NCBI GenBank assembly: GCA_964637705.1
Contig: CAZWVM010000083.1
Span: forward strand, 1-14,912
Length of the DNA: 14,912 bases
From: CAZWVM01 sp964637705
Lineage (GTDB): Bacteria > UBA8481
Direction of reading: 5' to 3'
Shown here: positions 7,798 through 13,080 of the stretch, in pieces
Numbering within the stretch: position 1 is the first letter of the stretch
Layout of the letters: each line of letters starts with the position of its first letter
Notes under the pieces: model-generated
Seen by the model: the letters and a program-made list of their open reading frames with translations, nothing else
The model's database searches: none
Told to the model about the DNA's origin: nothing
Position numbers and translations under genes: made by a program

Positions 7798-8568
7798 CTA
7801 TTCCAGGATCGAGATCGGACCCTTCGACGATCCCTGGACGAATTGCCGGACGTACGGGTTCTCCGTCTTCAGGATCTCCTCGGGCGAGCCCGTCTGGATG
7901 ATCCGGCCCTTGTACAGCATCGACACCTTGTCCGCGACCTTGAAGGCCGAGGCCATGTCGTGCGTCACGACGACGGAGGTGACCCCGAACTTCTCGCGCG
8001 TCTCGATGATCAGGTCATTGATCGCGTCGGAGGTGATGGGATCCAGCCCCGTCGTCGGCTCGTCGTAGAGGAGGTATTCCGGGTTCATCGCCAGGACCCT
8101 CGCCAGGGCGACGCGCTTCTTCATGCCGCCCGAGAGGTCCGAGGGCATCTTCCAGCGGACCTCCTCCTTGAGACCGACGTCGTTCAGCCTCCGGACCACG
8201 ATATCATCGATCTCCTCCTGAGCCAATTCCCCCTTTTCGCGCAGGGCGAAGGCGATGTTGTCGTTGACGTCCATGGAGTCGAAGAGAGCGGAGAGCTGGA
8301 AGAGGAAGCCCACGCGCGACCGCAAGGCGTAGAGCTGCTCCTTCGTCGCGGTCGTCACCTCGATGCCGTCCACGCGCACCGAGCCGTCATCGGGCTTCAT
8401 GAGGCCCACGATGTGCTTCAGGATCACCGACTTGCCCGAGCCGGAGCGGCCGATGATGACGGTCGAGTCGCCGGAGGGAATGACGAGGTCGACGCCGTCG
8501 AGGACGCGGACCTGACGCTCGTCGGGCAGGCGGAAGGCCTTCGAGAGGCCCGAGAGCTCGATGCTCAT
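7798..8568 (-). CDS. mlaF: ABC transporter ATPase of the MCE lipid system (MlaF-like)
   Basis: Cytoplasmic ATPase that energises the MlaE permease. 256 residues, the family's normal size. Walker A GRSGSGKS (40-47), Q-loop Gln91 in FLFQLSALFDSMDVNDN (the FDSMDV motif is typical of the MlaF/Ttg2A group), signature LSGGM (145-149), Walker B LLYDEP with Glu170, D-loop GLDP, switch His203 in VVTHDM. The start is ATG 8568, which shares 4 bases (ATGA) with the mlaE stop. The open frame continues upstream to 9015, but that part is the mlaE gene read in another frame. Translational coupling to mlaE is likely. Confidence 0.95.
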   Translation of the reverse strand: MSIELSGLSKAFRLPDERQVRVLDGVDLVIPSGDSTVIIGRSGSGKSVILKHIVGLMKPDDGSVRVDGIEVTTATKEQLYALRSRVGFLFQLSALFDSMDVNDNIAFALREKGELAQEEIDDIVVRRLNDVGLKEEVRWKMPSDLSGGMKKRVALARVLAMNPEYLLYDEPTTGLDPITSDAINDLIIETREKFGVTSVVVTHDMASAFKVADKVSMLYKGRIIQTGSPEEILKTENPYVRQFVQGSSKGPISILE

Positions 8569-9320
8569 GAGACCCGGAAGAGGAAGGAGTTCATGTAGAA
8601 CTCGGCGATGAAGATGAGGATGGAGGAGACGACGACGGAGAGGGTCGTGGCCTGCCCGACGCCCTCCGCGCCGCCCCGGCAGCGGAAGCCCATGTAGCAG
8701 CCGGTCAGGGAGATGATGCCGCCGTAGACGAAGGTCTTCGAGAGGCCCTTCAGGATGTCGGAGGCCACGACGTAGGAGACCGTGTTCTGGATGTACTGGT
8801 CCGCGCCGATCCCGACCTGGAAGGTGCCGACCACGAATCCGCCGAAGTAGCCCACCAGGTCGGCGTAGACGGTGAGGATGGGGAGCATGAGGACGAGCGC
8901 GAGAAACCGGGGCGCGACGAGGTAGTTCATCGGATCGACGCCCATCGTCTCCACCGCGTCGATCTGCTCCGTCACCCGCATGCTCCCGAGTTCCGCCGTG
9001 ATCCCGGCCCCGCACCGGCCCGCGACGACGACCGCGGTGAGCACGGGCCCGAGGTAGCGGAACATCGAGAGCGCCACCATGGAGGCGACGTAGACCTCCG
9101 CCCCGTACTTGCGCATCTGGAAGGCGGTCTGGTGCGCGAGGACAAGCCCGGTGAAGAAGGAGGTGATGGAGGTGATGGGAAGGCTGCGGGCGCCGAGGCG
9201 CAGCATCTGCTCCAGGAGGATCCTCCCGCGGTAAGGCGGCAGGAGCGTGGCGCGCAGGGCCTGGAGGGCGAAGATCGTCGCATCGCCGATCAGGCGCACG
9301 CCGCGCAGGAAGGGCCGCAC
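8565..9320 (-). CDS. mlaE: MCE-system permease (MlaE-like)
   Basis: Integral membrane permease of the MlaFEDB-type transporter (MlaE/YrbE family). 251 residues with several hydrophobic segments, including SMFRYLGPVLTAVVVAGRCG and FLALVLMLPILTVYADLVGY. Family landmarks: the GPVLTAVVVAGRCGAGITAE loop, the EQIDA(V)ETMGVDP motif that contacts the ATPase, and a hydrophobic C-terminus (SILIFIAEFYMNSFLF). It starts with GTG 9320, only 3 bp after the dnaB stop, and ends in a 4-bp overlap with mlaF. It has no good Shine-Dalgarno of its own, so it probably depends on ribosomes finishing dnaB. An MlaB STAS partner and an MlaC carrier are not encoded nearby. Confidence 0.95.
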   Translation of the reverse strand: MRPFLRGVRLIGDATIFALQALRATLLPPYRGRILLEQMLRLGARSLPITSITSFFTGLVLAHQTAFQMRKYGAEVYVASMVALSMFRYLGPVLTAVVVAGRCGAGITAELGSMRVTEQIDAVETMGVDPMNYLVAPRFLALVLMLPILTVYADLVGYFGGFVVGTFQVGIGADQYIQNTVSYVVASDILKGLSKTFVYGGIISLTGCYMGFRCRGGAEGVGQATTLSVVVSSILIFIAEFYMNSFLFRVS

Positions 9321-9323
9321 GGA

Positions 9324-10837
9324 CTACCCGATCACCGTCGTCTCGGGGCCCGGATACTCGTCGCGCGCCGCCGACTGGAAGCGCATCGTCTCGCCGATGA
9401 AGACCAGGTTCACCGTCCCCGTCTCGCCGTTGCGGTGCTTGCGGATCAGCAGTTCCGCCTCCCCTCCCGTGCCCGACCCTCCGGCGCCCGCGTAGTCCTC
9501 CCGGTGGATGAAGGCCACGAGATCGGCGTCCTGCTCGATGGCGCCGGAGTCGCGGAGATCGGAGAGCTGGGGACGGTGGTCCGAACGCTGGGCCGGGGCG
9601 CGCGAGAGCTGGGAGAGCACGAGAAGCGGCGTGTCCAATTCGCGGGCGACGCCCTTGAGGGACCGCGAGATCTCCGAGACCTCCTGCACCCGGTTGTCCA
9701 TGCGCCGGGACGACTGCATCATCTGGAGGTAGTCGACCGCGACGAGGCCGAGGGGGCCGGACTGCGCGACGAGCCGGCGGCAGCGCGAACGCACCTCCAG
9801 GGGCGTGAGGTTCGAGGAGTCGTCGATGAAGAGCCGCGCCCGCGTCAGGCGGTTCGCGGCCTTGGCCAGTTCCGCGAGGTCGGGATCGGAGAGCCGCCCG
9901 GTCCGGATGCGCTTGAAGGAGACGCCGGAGACCGAGGCGAGGAGCCTCATGACGACCGACTCCTTGCTCATCTCGAGCGAGAAGAAGACCACCGGCTTCT
10001 TCTCCTCCAGGGCCACGTGCTCCATGATGTNNNNNNNNNNNNNNNNNNNNNNNNNNNNNNNNNNNNNNNNNNNNNNNNNNNNNNNNNNNNNNNNNNNNNN
10101 NNNNNNNNNNNNNNNNNNNNNNNNNNNNNNAGCGAGAAGAAGACCACCGGCTTCTTCTCCTCCAGGGCCACGTGCTCCATGATGTTCAAGGCCAGGGCGC
10201 TCTTGCCCATCGAGGGGCGGCCGGCGAGGATGACGAGATCGGATTTCTGCAGGCCGGAGGTCATGTCGTCGAGGTCGGGGTAGCCGGTGGCGACGCCCGT
10301 CAGCCGTCCCTTCAGCTCCGTCAGTTCCTCGATCCGCTCGAAGGCGCGCGTGATCAGGGGCGCGATGCCGGCGGGCTCGTTGGAGGAACGCTGGACCGCG
10401 ACCTTGAAGATCTCCCGCTCGGCCTCCTCCAGGATCTCCTCCGCGGGCGCCGCCGAGGAGACGACGTTCTGGCGGATCCGCTCCGTCGCCTCCAGGAGGC
10501 GCCTCAGCTGGGCCTTCTCGCGGATCAGGCGGCAGTGCGCCTCGATGTTGGCCGACGTCGAGGTCTCGCGGGCCATCTCCCCGAGCGCCGGAAAGCCGCC
10601 GACGCGCTCGAGAAAGCCGAGCGTGCCGAGGTGATCGGCGAGGGTGACGAGCTCGATCGGCCGGTCCTCGGAGGCGAGCTGGAGGATGGATTCGAAGATG
10701 AGCCGGTGGGTCTCGCGGTAGAAGTCGCCGGCCTCGAGGAGGTCGATGACGGTGTTGACGGCGGCCGGATCCAACAGGATCGCGCCGATGACGGAGCGTT
10801 CCGCCTCGACCGCGCTGGGAAATACCGTCTCGCCCAC
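9324..10837 (-). CDS. dnaB: Replicative DNA helicase DnaB (interrupted only by an assembly gap)
   Basis: Hexameric 5'-3' helicase of the replication fork. As written, the gene is broken by 100 N and a duplicated 55-nt stretch. Dropping one copy plus the Ns (155 nt) leaves 1359 nt, exactly 453 codons, and a continuous 452-residue DnaB, normal for the family. In that product: N-terminal domain 1-110 (EAERSVIGAILLDP), linker helix about 130-175, RecA-like domain with ATGYPDLDDMTSGLQ, Walker A GRPSMGKS (206-213), FFSLEMSKE (233-241), Walker B VDYLQMM, LSQLSR, DLRDSGAIEQDAD and KHRNGETG near the end. The start is GTG 10837, with GGGGAGG 9 nt upstream. It follows rplI after 91 bp with a strong hairpin between, and leads into mlaE. 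It is not a pseudogene. Confidence 0.95.
9976..10185. repeat. Exact 55-nt duplication flanking the N gap (contig overlap)
   Basis: Bases 9976-10030 and 10131-10185 are identical over 55 nt, both ending CTCCATGATGT. One copy abuts the left edge of the N run and the other the right edge. The same DnaB residues (EHVALEEKKPVVFF) are therefore encoded twice. The length, position and frame arithmetic fit two contigs that overlap by an assembler k-mer and were scaffolded without being merged. Confidence 0.93.
10031..10130. other. Scaffold gap of 100 N inside dnaB
   Basis: One hundred N bases, the conventional placeholder for a gap of unknown length. The flanking 55-nt overlap and the restored DnaB frame indicate that the true gap length is minus 55 nt, so no sequence is missing. 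Confidence 0.97.
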
Positions 10838-10883
10838 CTGCGTTCGCCTCCCCGGCCCCGGGAGGAAGCCGGCACGGCGCGGA

Positions 10884-10919
10884 CCGGCCGCGCCGCGGGA
10901 CGTGCCCGGGCGCGGCCGG
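10884..10919 (-). promoter_or_regulatory. Strong hairpin between rplI and dnaB
   Basis: An 11-bp stem, CCGGCCGCGCC (10884-10894) with GGCGCGGCCGG (10909-10919), then one bulged G (10895) and an inner 4-bp stem closing a 5-nt ACGTG loop. It begins 9 nt after the rplI stop in a 91-bp spacer. No T-run follows on the minus strand. It may be a 3' stabiliser or partial terminator separating abundant ribosomal-protein mRNA from dnaB; this role is inferred from position only. Confidence 0.5.
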
Positions 10920-10928
10920 AGCGGCCTC

Positions 10929-11381
10929 CTACTCCGTCTTTTCCTCCTCGACCGTCAACTGGATCTCCACCGTGACGTCGGCATGGAGCCGGACGGGGAT
11001 CTGGAAGACGCCGAGTTTCTTGACCGGCTCGGACAGGAGGATCTGCTTCTTCTCGACCTCGTGTCCCTGGGCGGCCAGCAGTTCCGCGATGTCCGCGACG
11101 CCGACCGAGCCGTAGAGCTGGCCCTCCTCGCCGACGCGCATCGTCTTCTTGACGGCGATGAGCTTGAGCTTCTCGGCCAGGGACTTCGCGTCCTCCAGGA
11201 TCCGGACCTTCTCCTTCTCGATCTTGACCCGTCGCTTCTCGAGGTTCGCCATTTCGCCCGGCGTGGCCACGACGGCCTTGTTGCGCGGCAGGAGATAGTT
11301 CCGCGCGTAACCGTCGCGCACCGTGATGACGTCCCCGATGGAACCGAGGCTGTCGATGCTCTCCTGCAAGATCACCTTCAT
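10929..11381 (-). CDS. rplI: 50S ribosomal protein L9 (bL9)
   Basis: Large-subunit protein bL9, bound near the L1 stalk. 150 residues, normal length. The N-terminal domain MKVILQESIDSLGSIGDVITV leads into the family signature VRDGYARNYLLPRNKA; a long connecting helix rich in Lys/Glu (KRRVKIEKEKVRILEDAK) follows, then the C-terminal domain (GQLYGSVGVADIAELL, LGVFQIPVRLHADVTVEIQL). It starts with ATG 11381, overlapping the rpsR stop by 4 bases (ATGA), with GGGAG 7 nt upstream. The frame is open further upstream, but that is rpsR read in another frame. Confidence 0.97.
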   Translation of the reverse strand: MKVILQESIDSLGSIGDVITVRDGYARNYLLPRNKAVVATPGEMANLEKRRVKIEKEKVRILEDAKSLAEKLKLIAVKKTMRVGEEGQLYGSVGVADIAELLAAQGHEVEKKQILLSEPVKKLGVFQIPVRLHADVTVEIQLTVEEEKTE

Positions 11382-11824
11382 GACTGCGCTCCCTCGGAAC
11401 CGGCGGACGGACGCGAACGCTCGCCCCGGTCGCCCCGGTCGCCCCGGTCGCCGCGGTCGTAACGCGGCCCGCGCTCGTAGCGCTCGCCGCGCTCGTAACG
11501 GTCGCCGTGCTCCCGCTCGCCCGTGCCGACATACGGCAAGAGCGCCATGGTCCGCGCGCGGCGGATCACGACGGAGAGTTCCCGGTGGTGCTTGGCGCAC
11601 GTCCCGGCCACGCGGCGGGGAACCATCTTGCCGCGGTCGGAGATATAGCGCTTGAGGCGATCAGCCTGCTTGTAATCGATCTGCGACGAGGTCTTGTCCT
11701 TGCAGAAGGGGCAGGCCTTCTTGCGGCGGCGCTTCCCGGCCATCGAACCCGCACGGGGCCTCATCCCGCCCCCGCCGGCGCCGCCCGGGGCGCCTCCTTC
11801 ACCCGAATGTCTCATCATGCTCAT
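11378..11824 (-). CDS. rpsR: 30S ribosomal protein S18 (bS18) with N- and C-terminal extensions
   Basis: Small-subunit platform protein that pairs with S6 on 16S rRNA. 148 residues against the usual 75-90. The core spans about 31-99: KRRRKKACPFCKDK, IDYKQADRLKRYISDRGKMV, PRRVAGTCAKHHREL, RRARTMALLPYV. CPFC plus CAKHH mark the zinc-binding (C+) type. Residues 1-30 are Gly/Met-rich. Residues 100-148 are a low-complexity tail of D/E-R-G/Y units (DRYERGERYERG, then four DRG). ATG 11824 is chosen because AAGGAG (11834-11839) lies 9 nt upstream; an open reading continues to 11872 without support. It is 22 bp after ssb and overlaps rplI by 4 bases. The core is certain; the extensions are real at reading-frame level because the stop is set by the frame. 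Confidence 0.95.
   Translation of the reverse strand: MSMMRHSGEGGAPGGAGGGGMRPRAGSMAGKRRRKKACPFCKDKTSSQIDYKQADRLKRYISDRGKMVPRRVAGTCAKHHRELSVVIRRARTMALLPYVGTGEREHGDRYERGERYERGPRYDRGDRGDRGDRGERSRPSAGSEGAQS
11423..11458 (-). repeat. 9-bp tandem repeat coding Asp-Arg-Gly units in rpsR
   Basis: Four adjacent 9-bp units: three identical (GACCGGGGC on the minus strand) and a fourth with one change. They encode four DRG tripeptides in the S18 tail. Less regular units of the same composition precede them in the gene (ERGERYERG). Such in-frame arrays can expand or shrink by slippage. Confidence 0.85.
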
Positions 11825-11833
11825 CGTTGTGGT

Positions 11834-11839
11834 CTCCTT
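11834..11839 (-). promoter_or_regulatory. Shine-Dalgarno deciding the rpsR start
   Basis: AAGGAG on the minus strand, 9 nt before ATG 11824. It lies in the 22-bp ssb-rpsR spacer and supports inclusion of the Gly-rich N-terminal extension in S18. Confidence 0.7.
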
Positions 11840-11846
11840 CGTCCCG

Positions 11847-12269
11847 TCAGAACGGAATCTCTTCGCTGTCATCGTCGGGCGGCGGCGTGCGCTCGGCGAG
11901 GTCGTCGCCGGAGCCCTTCTCCGCGCCCGCGGCGCCCCGCGGCTTTTCCATGAAGATCACGCGCTGCGCCTCGATCTCGTAGGTCCGCCTCTTCTCCTTC
12001 TCCTTCGTCTCCCACCGCCGCATCGAGAGGCGGCCCTCGATCATGACCTTCTGGCCCTTGACGAGGTACTCGGCGCACGTCTCGGCCTGCTTCCGCCAGA
12101 CGATGACATCGATGAAGACGGTGTCCTCCTTCTCCTCGCCCGACTTCGTCTTGAAGCTGCGGCCGGAAGCGACGTTCAGGGTCGCGACCGCGTCTCCGCC
12201 CGGCGTGAAACGCAACTCGGGCTTGTCGGTCAGGCGCCCCATCAGGATCACCTTGTTGAAGTCGCTCAT
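11847..12269 (-). CDS. ssb: Single-stranded DNA-binding protein
   Basis: Tetrameric SSB that coats ssDNA in replication and repair. 140 residues. OB fold at about 1-108: MSDFNKVILMGRLTDKPELR, FIDVIVWRKQAE, GQKVMIEGRLSMRRWE. A short Gly/Pro linker follows, and the acidic protein-interaction tip DDDSEEIPF (132-140) is intact, so partner recruitment (RarA and others) should work. The linker is short compared with E. coli SSB (about 178 residues). ATG 12269 overlaps the rpsF stop by 4 bases (ATGA). It sits between rpsF and rpsR, the classic arrangement in many bacteria. Confidence 0.97.
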   Translation of the reverse strand: MSDFNKVILMGRLTDKPELRFTPGGDAVATLNVASGRSFKTKSGEEKEDTVFIDVIVWRKQAETCAEYLVKGQKVMIEGRLSMRRWETKEKEKRRTYEIEAQRVIFMEKPRGAAGAEKGSGDDLAERTPPPDDDSEEIPF

Positions 12270-12658
12270 GACTCGATGCTCGTCGTGAGGAACCTCATGA
12301 TCGTGCCGTGCAGCTTCAACTCGCGCTCGATCAGCTTGATGGCCGCGGGCGGAGCGGAGAAGACGACGTTGACATACACGCCCTCGGACTGCTTCTGGAT
12401 CTTGAAGGTGAGCGTGCGGCGTCCGATCGTCTCGGTCCGGTGCACGATCGCGCCGGCCGTGGCCATGAGCGCCGTGATCTCCTTGACCAGAGCCTCGAGG
12501 GAACCGCCCTCGTAGCGCACGGGCAGGATCATCAACGTGTCGTAACGACGCGCGCCTTCGATGACGGGAATCGGAGCCGGACCCGGGGCGGGTTCCGCCA
12601 CGGGCAGAGCCTCGGCCGCCGGAGCCACGGGCTCCGCAGCCGCAACCAGTTCGTCCAT
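12266..12658 (-). CDS. rpsF: 30S ribosomal protein S6 (bS6) with acidic Ala/Pro-rich N-terminal extension
   Basis: Partner of S18 on the platform of the 30S subunit. 130 residues; the core runs from about residue 37 (ARRYDTLMILPV, GRRTLTFKIQKQSEGVYV, ELKLHGTIMRFLT) and has the standard length of about 94. Ahead of it is a 36-residue extension of Ala, Pro, Val and Glu with six acidic and no basic residues. The start is firm: GAGGAGG lies 5 nt before ATG 12658, and no ATG, GTG or TTG near the core has comparable support. First gene of the operon; it ends in a 4-bp overlap with ssb. Confidence 0.95.
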   Translation of the reverse strand: MDELVAAAEPVAPAAEALPVAEPAPGPAPIPVIEGARRYDTLMILPVRYEGGSLEALVKEITALMATAGAIVHRTETIGRRTLTFKIQKQSEGVYVNVVFSAPPAAIKLIERELKLHGTIMRFLTTSIES

Positions 12659-12663
12659 TCTGA

Positions 12664-12670
12664 CCTCCTC
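12664..12670 (-). promoter_or_regulatory. Strong Shine-Dalgarno deciding the rpsF start
   Basis: GAGGAGG on the minus strand, 5 nt before ATG 12658. This near-perfect match supports the long form of S6 with its acidic N-terminal extension. Confidence 0.8.
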
Positions 12671-12673
12671 GGT

Positions 12674-12722
12674 TCGCCCATGTCCTCGAAAGACAGGGCG
12701 AGCCCCGGCACGCGGCCGGGGC
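12674..12722 (-). promoter_or_regulatory. Structured rpsF leader, possible S6:S18 autoregulatory site
   Basis: Two hairpins lie directly against each other in the rpsF 5' UTR. The upstream one is a perfect 8-bp stem, GCCCCGGC and GCCGGGGC with loop CGCGT (12702-12722). The downstream one (12674-12701) pairs TCGCCC with GGGCGA, has one bulged U, then TGTC with GACA around a TTTCGAG loop, and ends 3 nt before the Shine-Dalgarno. Leaders of rpsF in many bacteria bind the S6:S18 complex for feedback control; whether this one has the conserved motif cannot be told by eye. Confidence 0.45.
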
Positions 12723-12742
12723 GGATAGTTTTTGAAGGTGGG

Positions 12743-12771
12743 AGAGTAGTCGAGGATCGAGGGGGTGGCAA
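12743..12771 (-). promoter_or_regulatory. Candidate promoter of the rpsF operon
   Basis: -35 box TTGCCA (12766-12771, 5 of 6), a 17-bp spacer and -10 box TACTCT (12743-12748, 3 of 6). It would start transcription near 12736, giving a leader of about 78 nt that includes both leader hairpins. The -10 box is weak, so the exact position is uncertain. Confidence 0.35.
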
Positions 12772-12845
12772 GGAAAATGCTCGGGTCGCCGGGTACGGGG
12801 CCGGAGGGGTCGCGATGCTGAATCCCGGAAGGTGAGGTGATTGAG

Positions 12846-12973
12846 GGGAGATTTCGGTCACCCCGGCCTCATTCTCGGCTCGCATTCCTGCGAGCCTCCG
12901 AGGATCGGCGTCCGCTCCGCCCTCCCTGGCTCTCGCGGACGCCTCAAGCCGGCCGGAGTGACCGAAATCTCCC
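12846..12973. repeat. 128-nt branched palindrome (long terminal inverted repeats with two inner hairpins)
   Basis: The outer arms 12846-12868 and 12951-12973 are inverted copies of 23 nt matching at 22 positions (mismatch at 12862/12957); they begin GGGAGATTTCGGTCAC. Inside are two independent hairpins: a perfect 7-bp stem GGCTCGC/GCGAGCC (12877-12896) that can extend past a bulge to 12902, and a perfect 9-bp stem GGCGTCCGC/GCGGACGCC (12907-12943). Together they fold as a three-way junction on either strand. It lies between two divergent genes, where no terminator is needed. The right arm is followed by TTTT. It could be a MITE- or REP-like mobile repeat, or a structured RNA. No target-site duplication is visible. 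Confidence 0.8.
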
Positions 12974-13045
12974 TTTTCGGGCGCACGTGTCCCGTCGGGC
13001 TCGGTGGTTCATCGACCTTCAGGGATCAAGGGATGACGGGGCCCG

Positions 13046-13074
13046 TTGCGCCGTTTCCCGATCGAAGCGATAAT
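13046..13074 (+). promoter_or_regulatory. Candidate promoter giving a leaderless transcript
   Basis: -10 box GATAAT (13069-13074, 5 of 6), a 17-bp spacer and a weak -35 box TTGCGC (13046-13051, 3 of 6). Transcription would begin at about 13081, which is the A of the ATG of the downstream gene, and no Shine-Dalgarno precedes that ATG. Both facts fit a leaderless mRNA. Confidence 0.4.
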
Positions 13075-13080
13075 CCGCCC

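Larger units (their letters stand above)
12659..13080. other. 422-bp divergent intergenic region, no protein gene
   Basis: It separates rpsF (minus) from the membrane-protein gene (plus). From left to right: the rpsF ribosome-binding site (12664-12670), two abutting leader hairpins (12674-12722), a candidate rpsF promoter (12743-12771), a 128-nt branched palindrome (12846-12973), and a candidate promoter for the plus-strand gene (13046-13074). An open frame from 12841 into the plus-strand gene exists but runs through the palindrome and has no ribosome-binding site; I do not treat it as coding. Confidence 0.7.

Noticed and set aside
8569..9015. N-terminal extension of MlaF by 149 residues
   Set aside because: The extension is mlaE read in another frame and is Arg/His-rich nonsense. 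The ATG at 8568 begins exactly at the conserved MlaF N-terminus with an ATGA overlap.
9324..10025. A separate short dnaB gene starting at an internal ATG
   Set aside because: It is the C-terminal half of DnaB cut off by the N gap; the collapsed sequence gives one continuous gene in frame.
11423..11458. CRISPR-like or intergenic tandem array
   Set aside because: The 9-bp units have no spacers and lie in frame within rpsR.
12702..12733. Plus-strand intrinsic terminator (8-bp stem followed by TTTTT)
   Set aside because: No plus-strand gene ends to its left; the converging side is the rpsF operon on the minus strand. The stem is better explained as part of the rpsF leader, though an antisense terminator cannot be excluded.
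12841..13080. N-terminal extension of the plus-strand membrane protein (80 residues)
   Set aside because: The frame runs through the branched palindrome, has no ribosome-binding site, and the extra residues show no hydrophobic or domain pattern. The ATG at 13081 directly precedes the first membrane segment.
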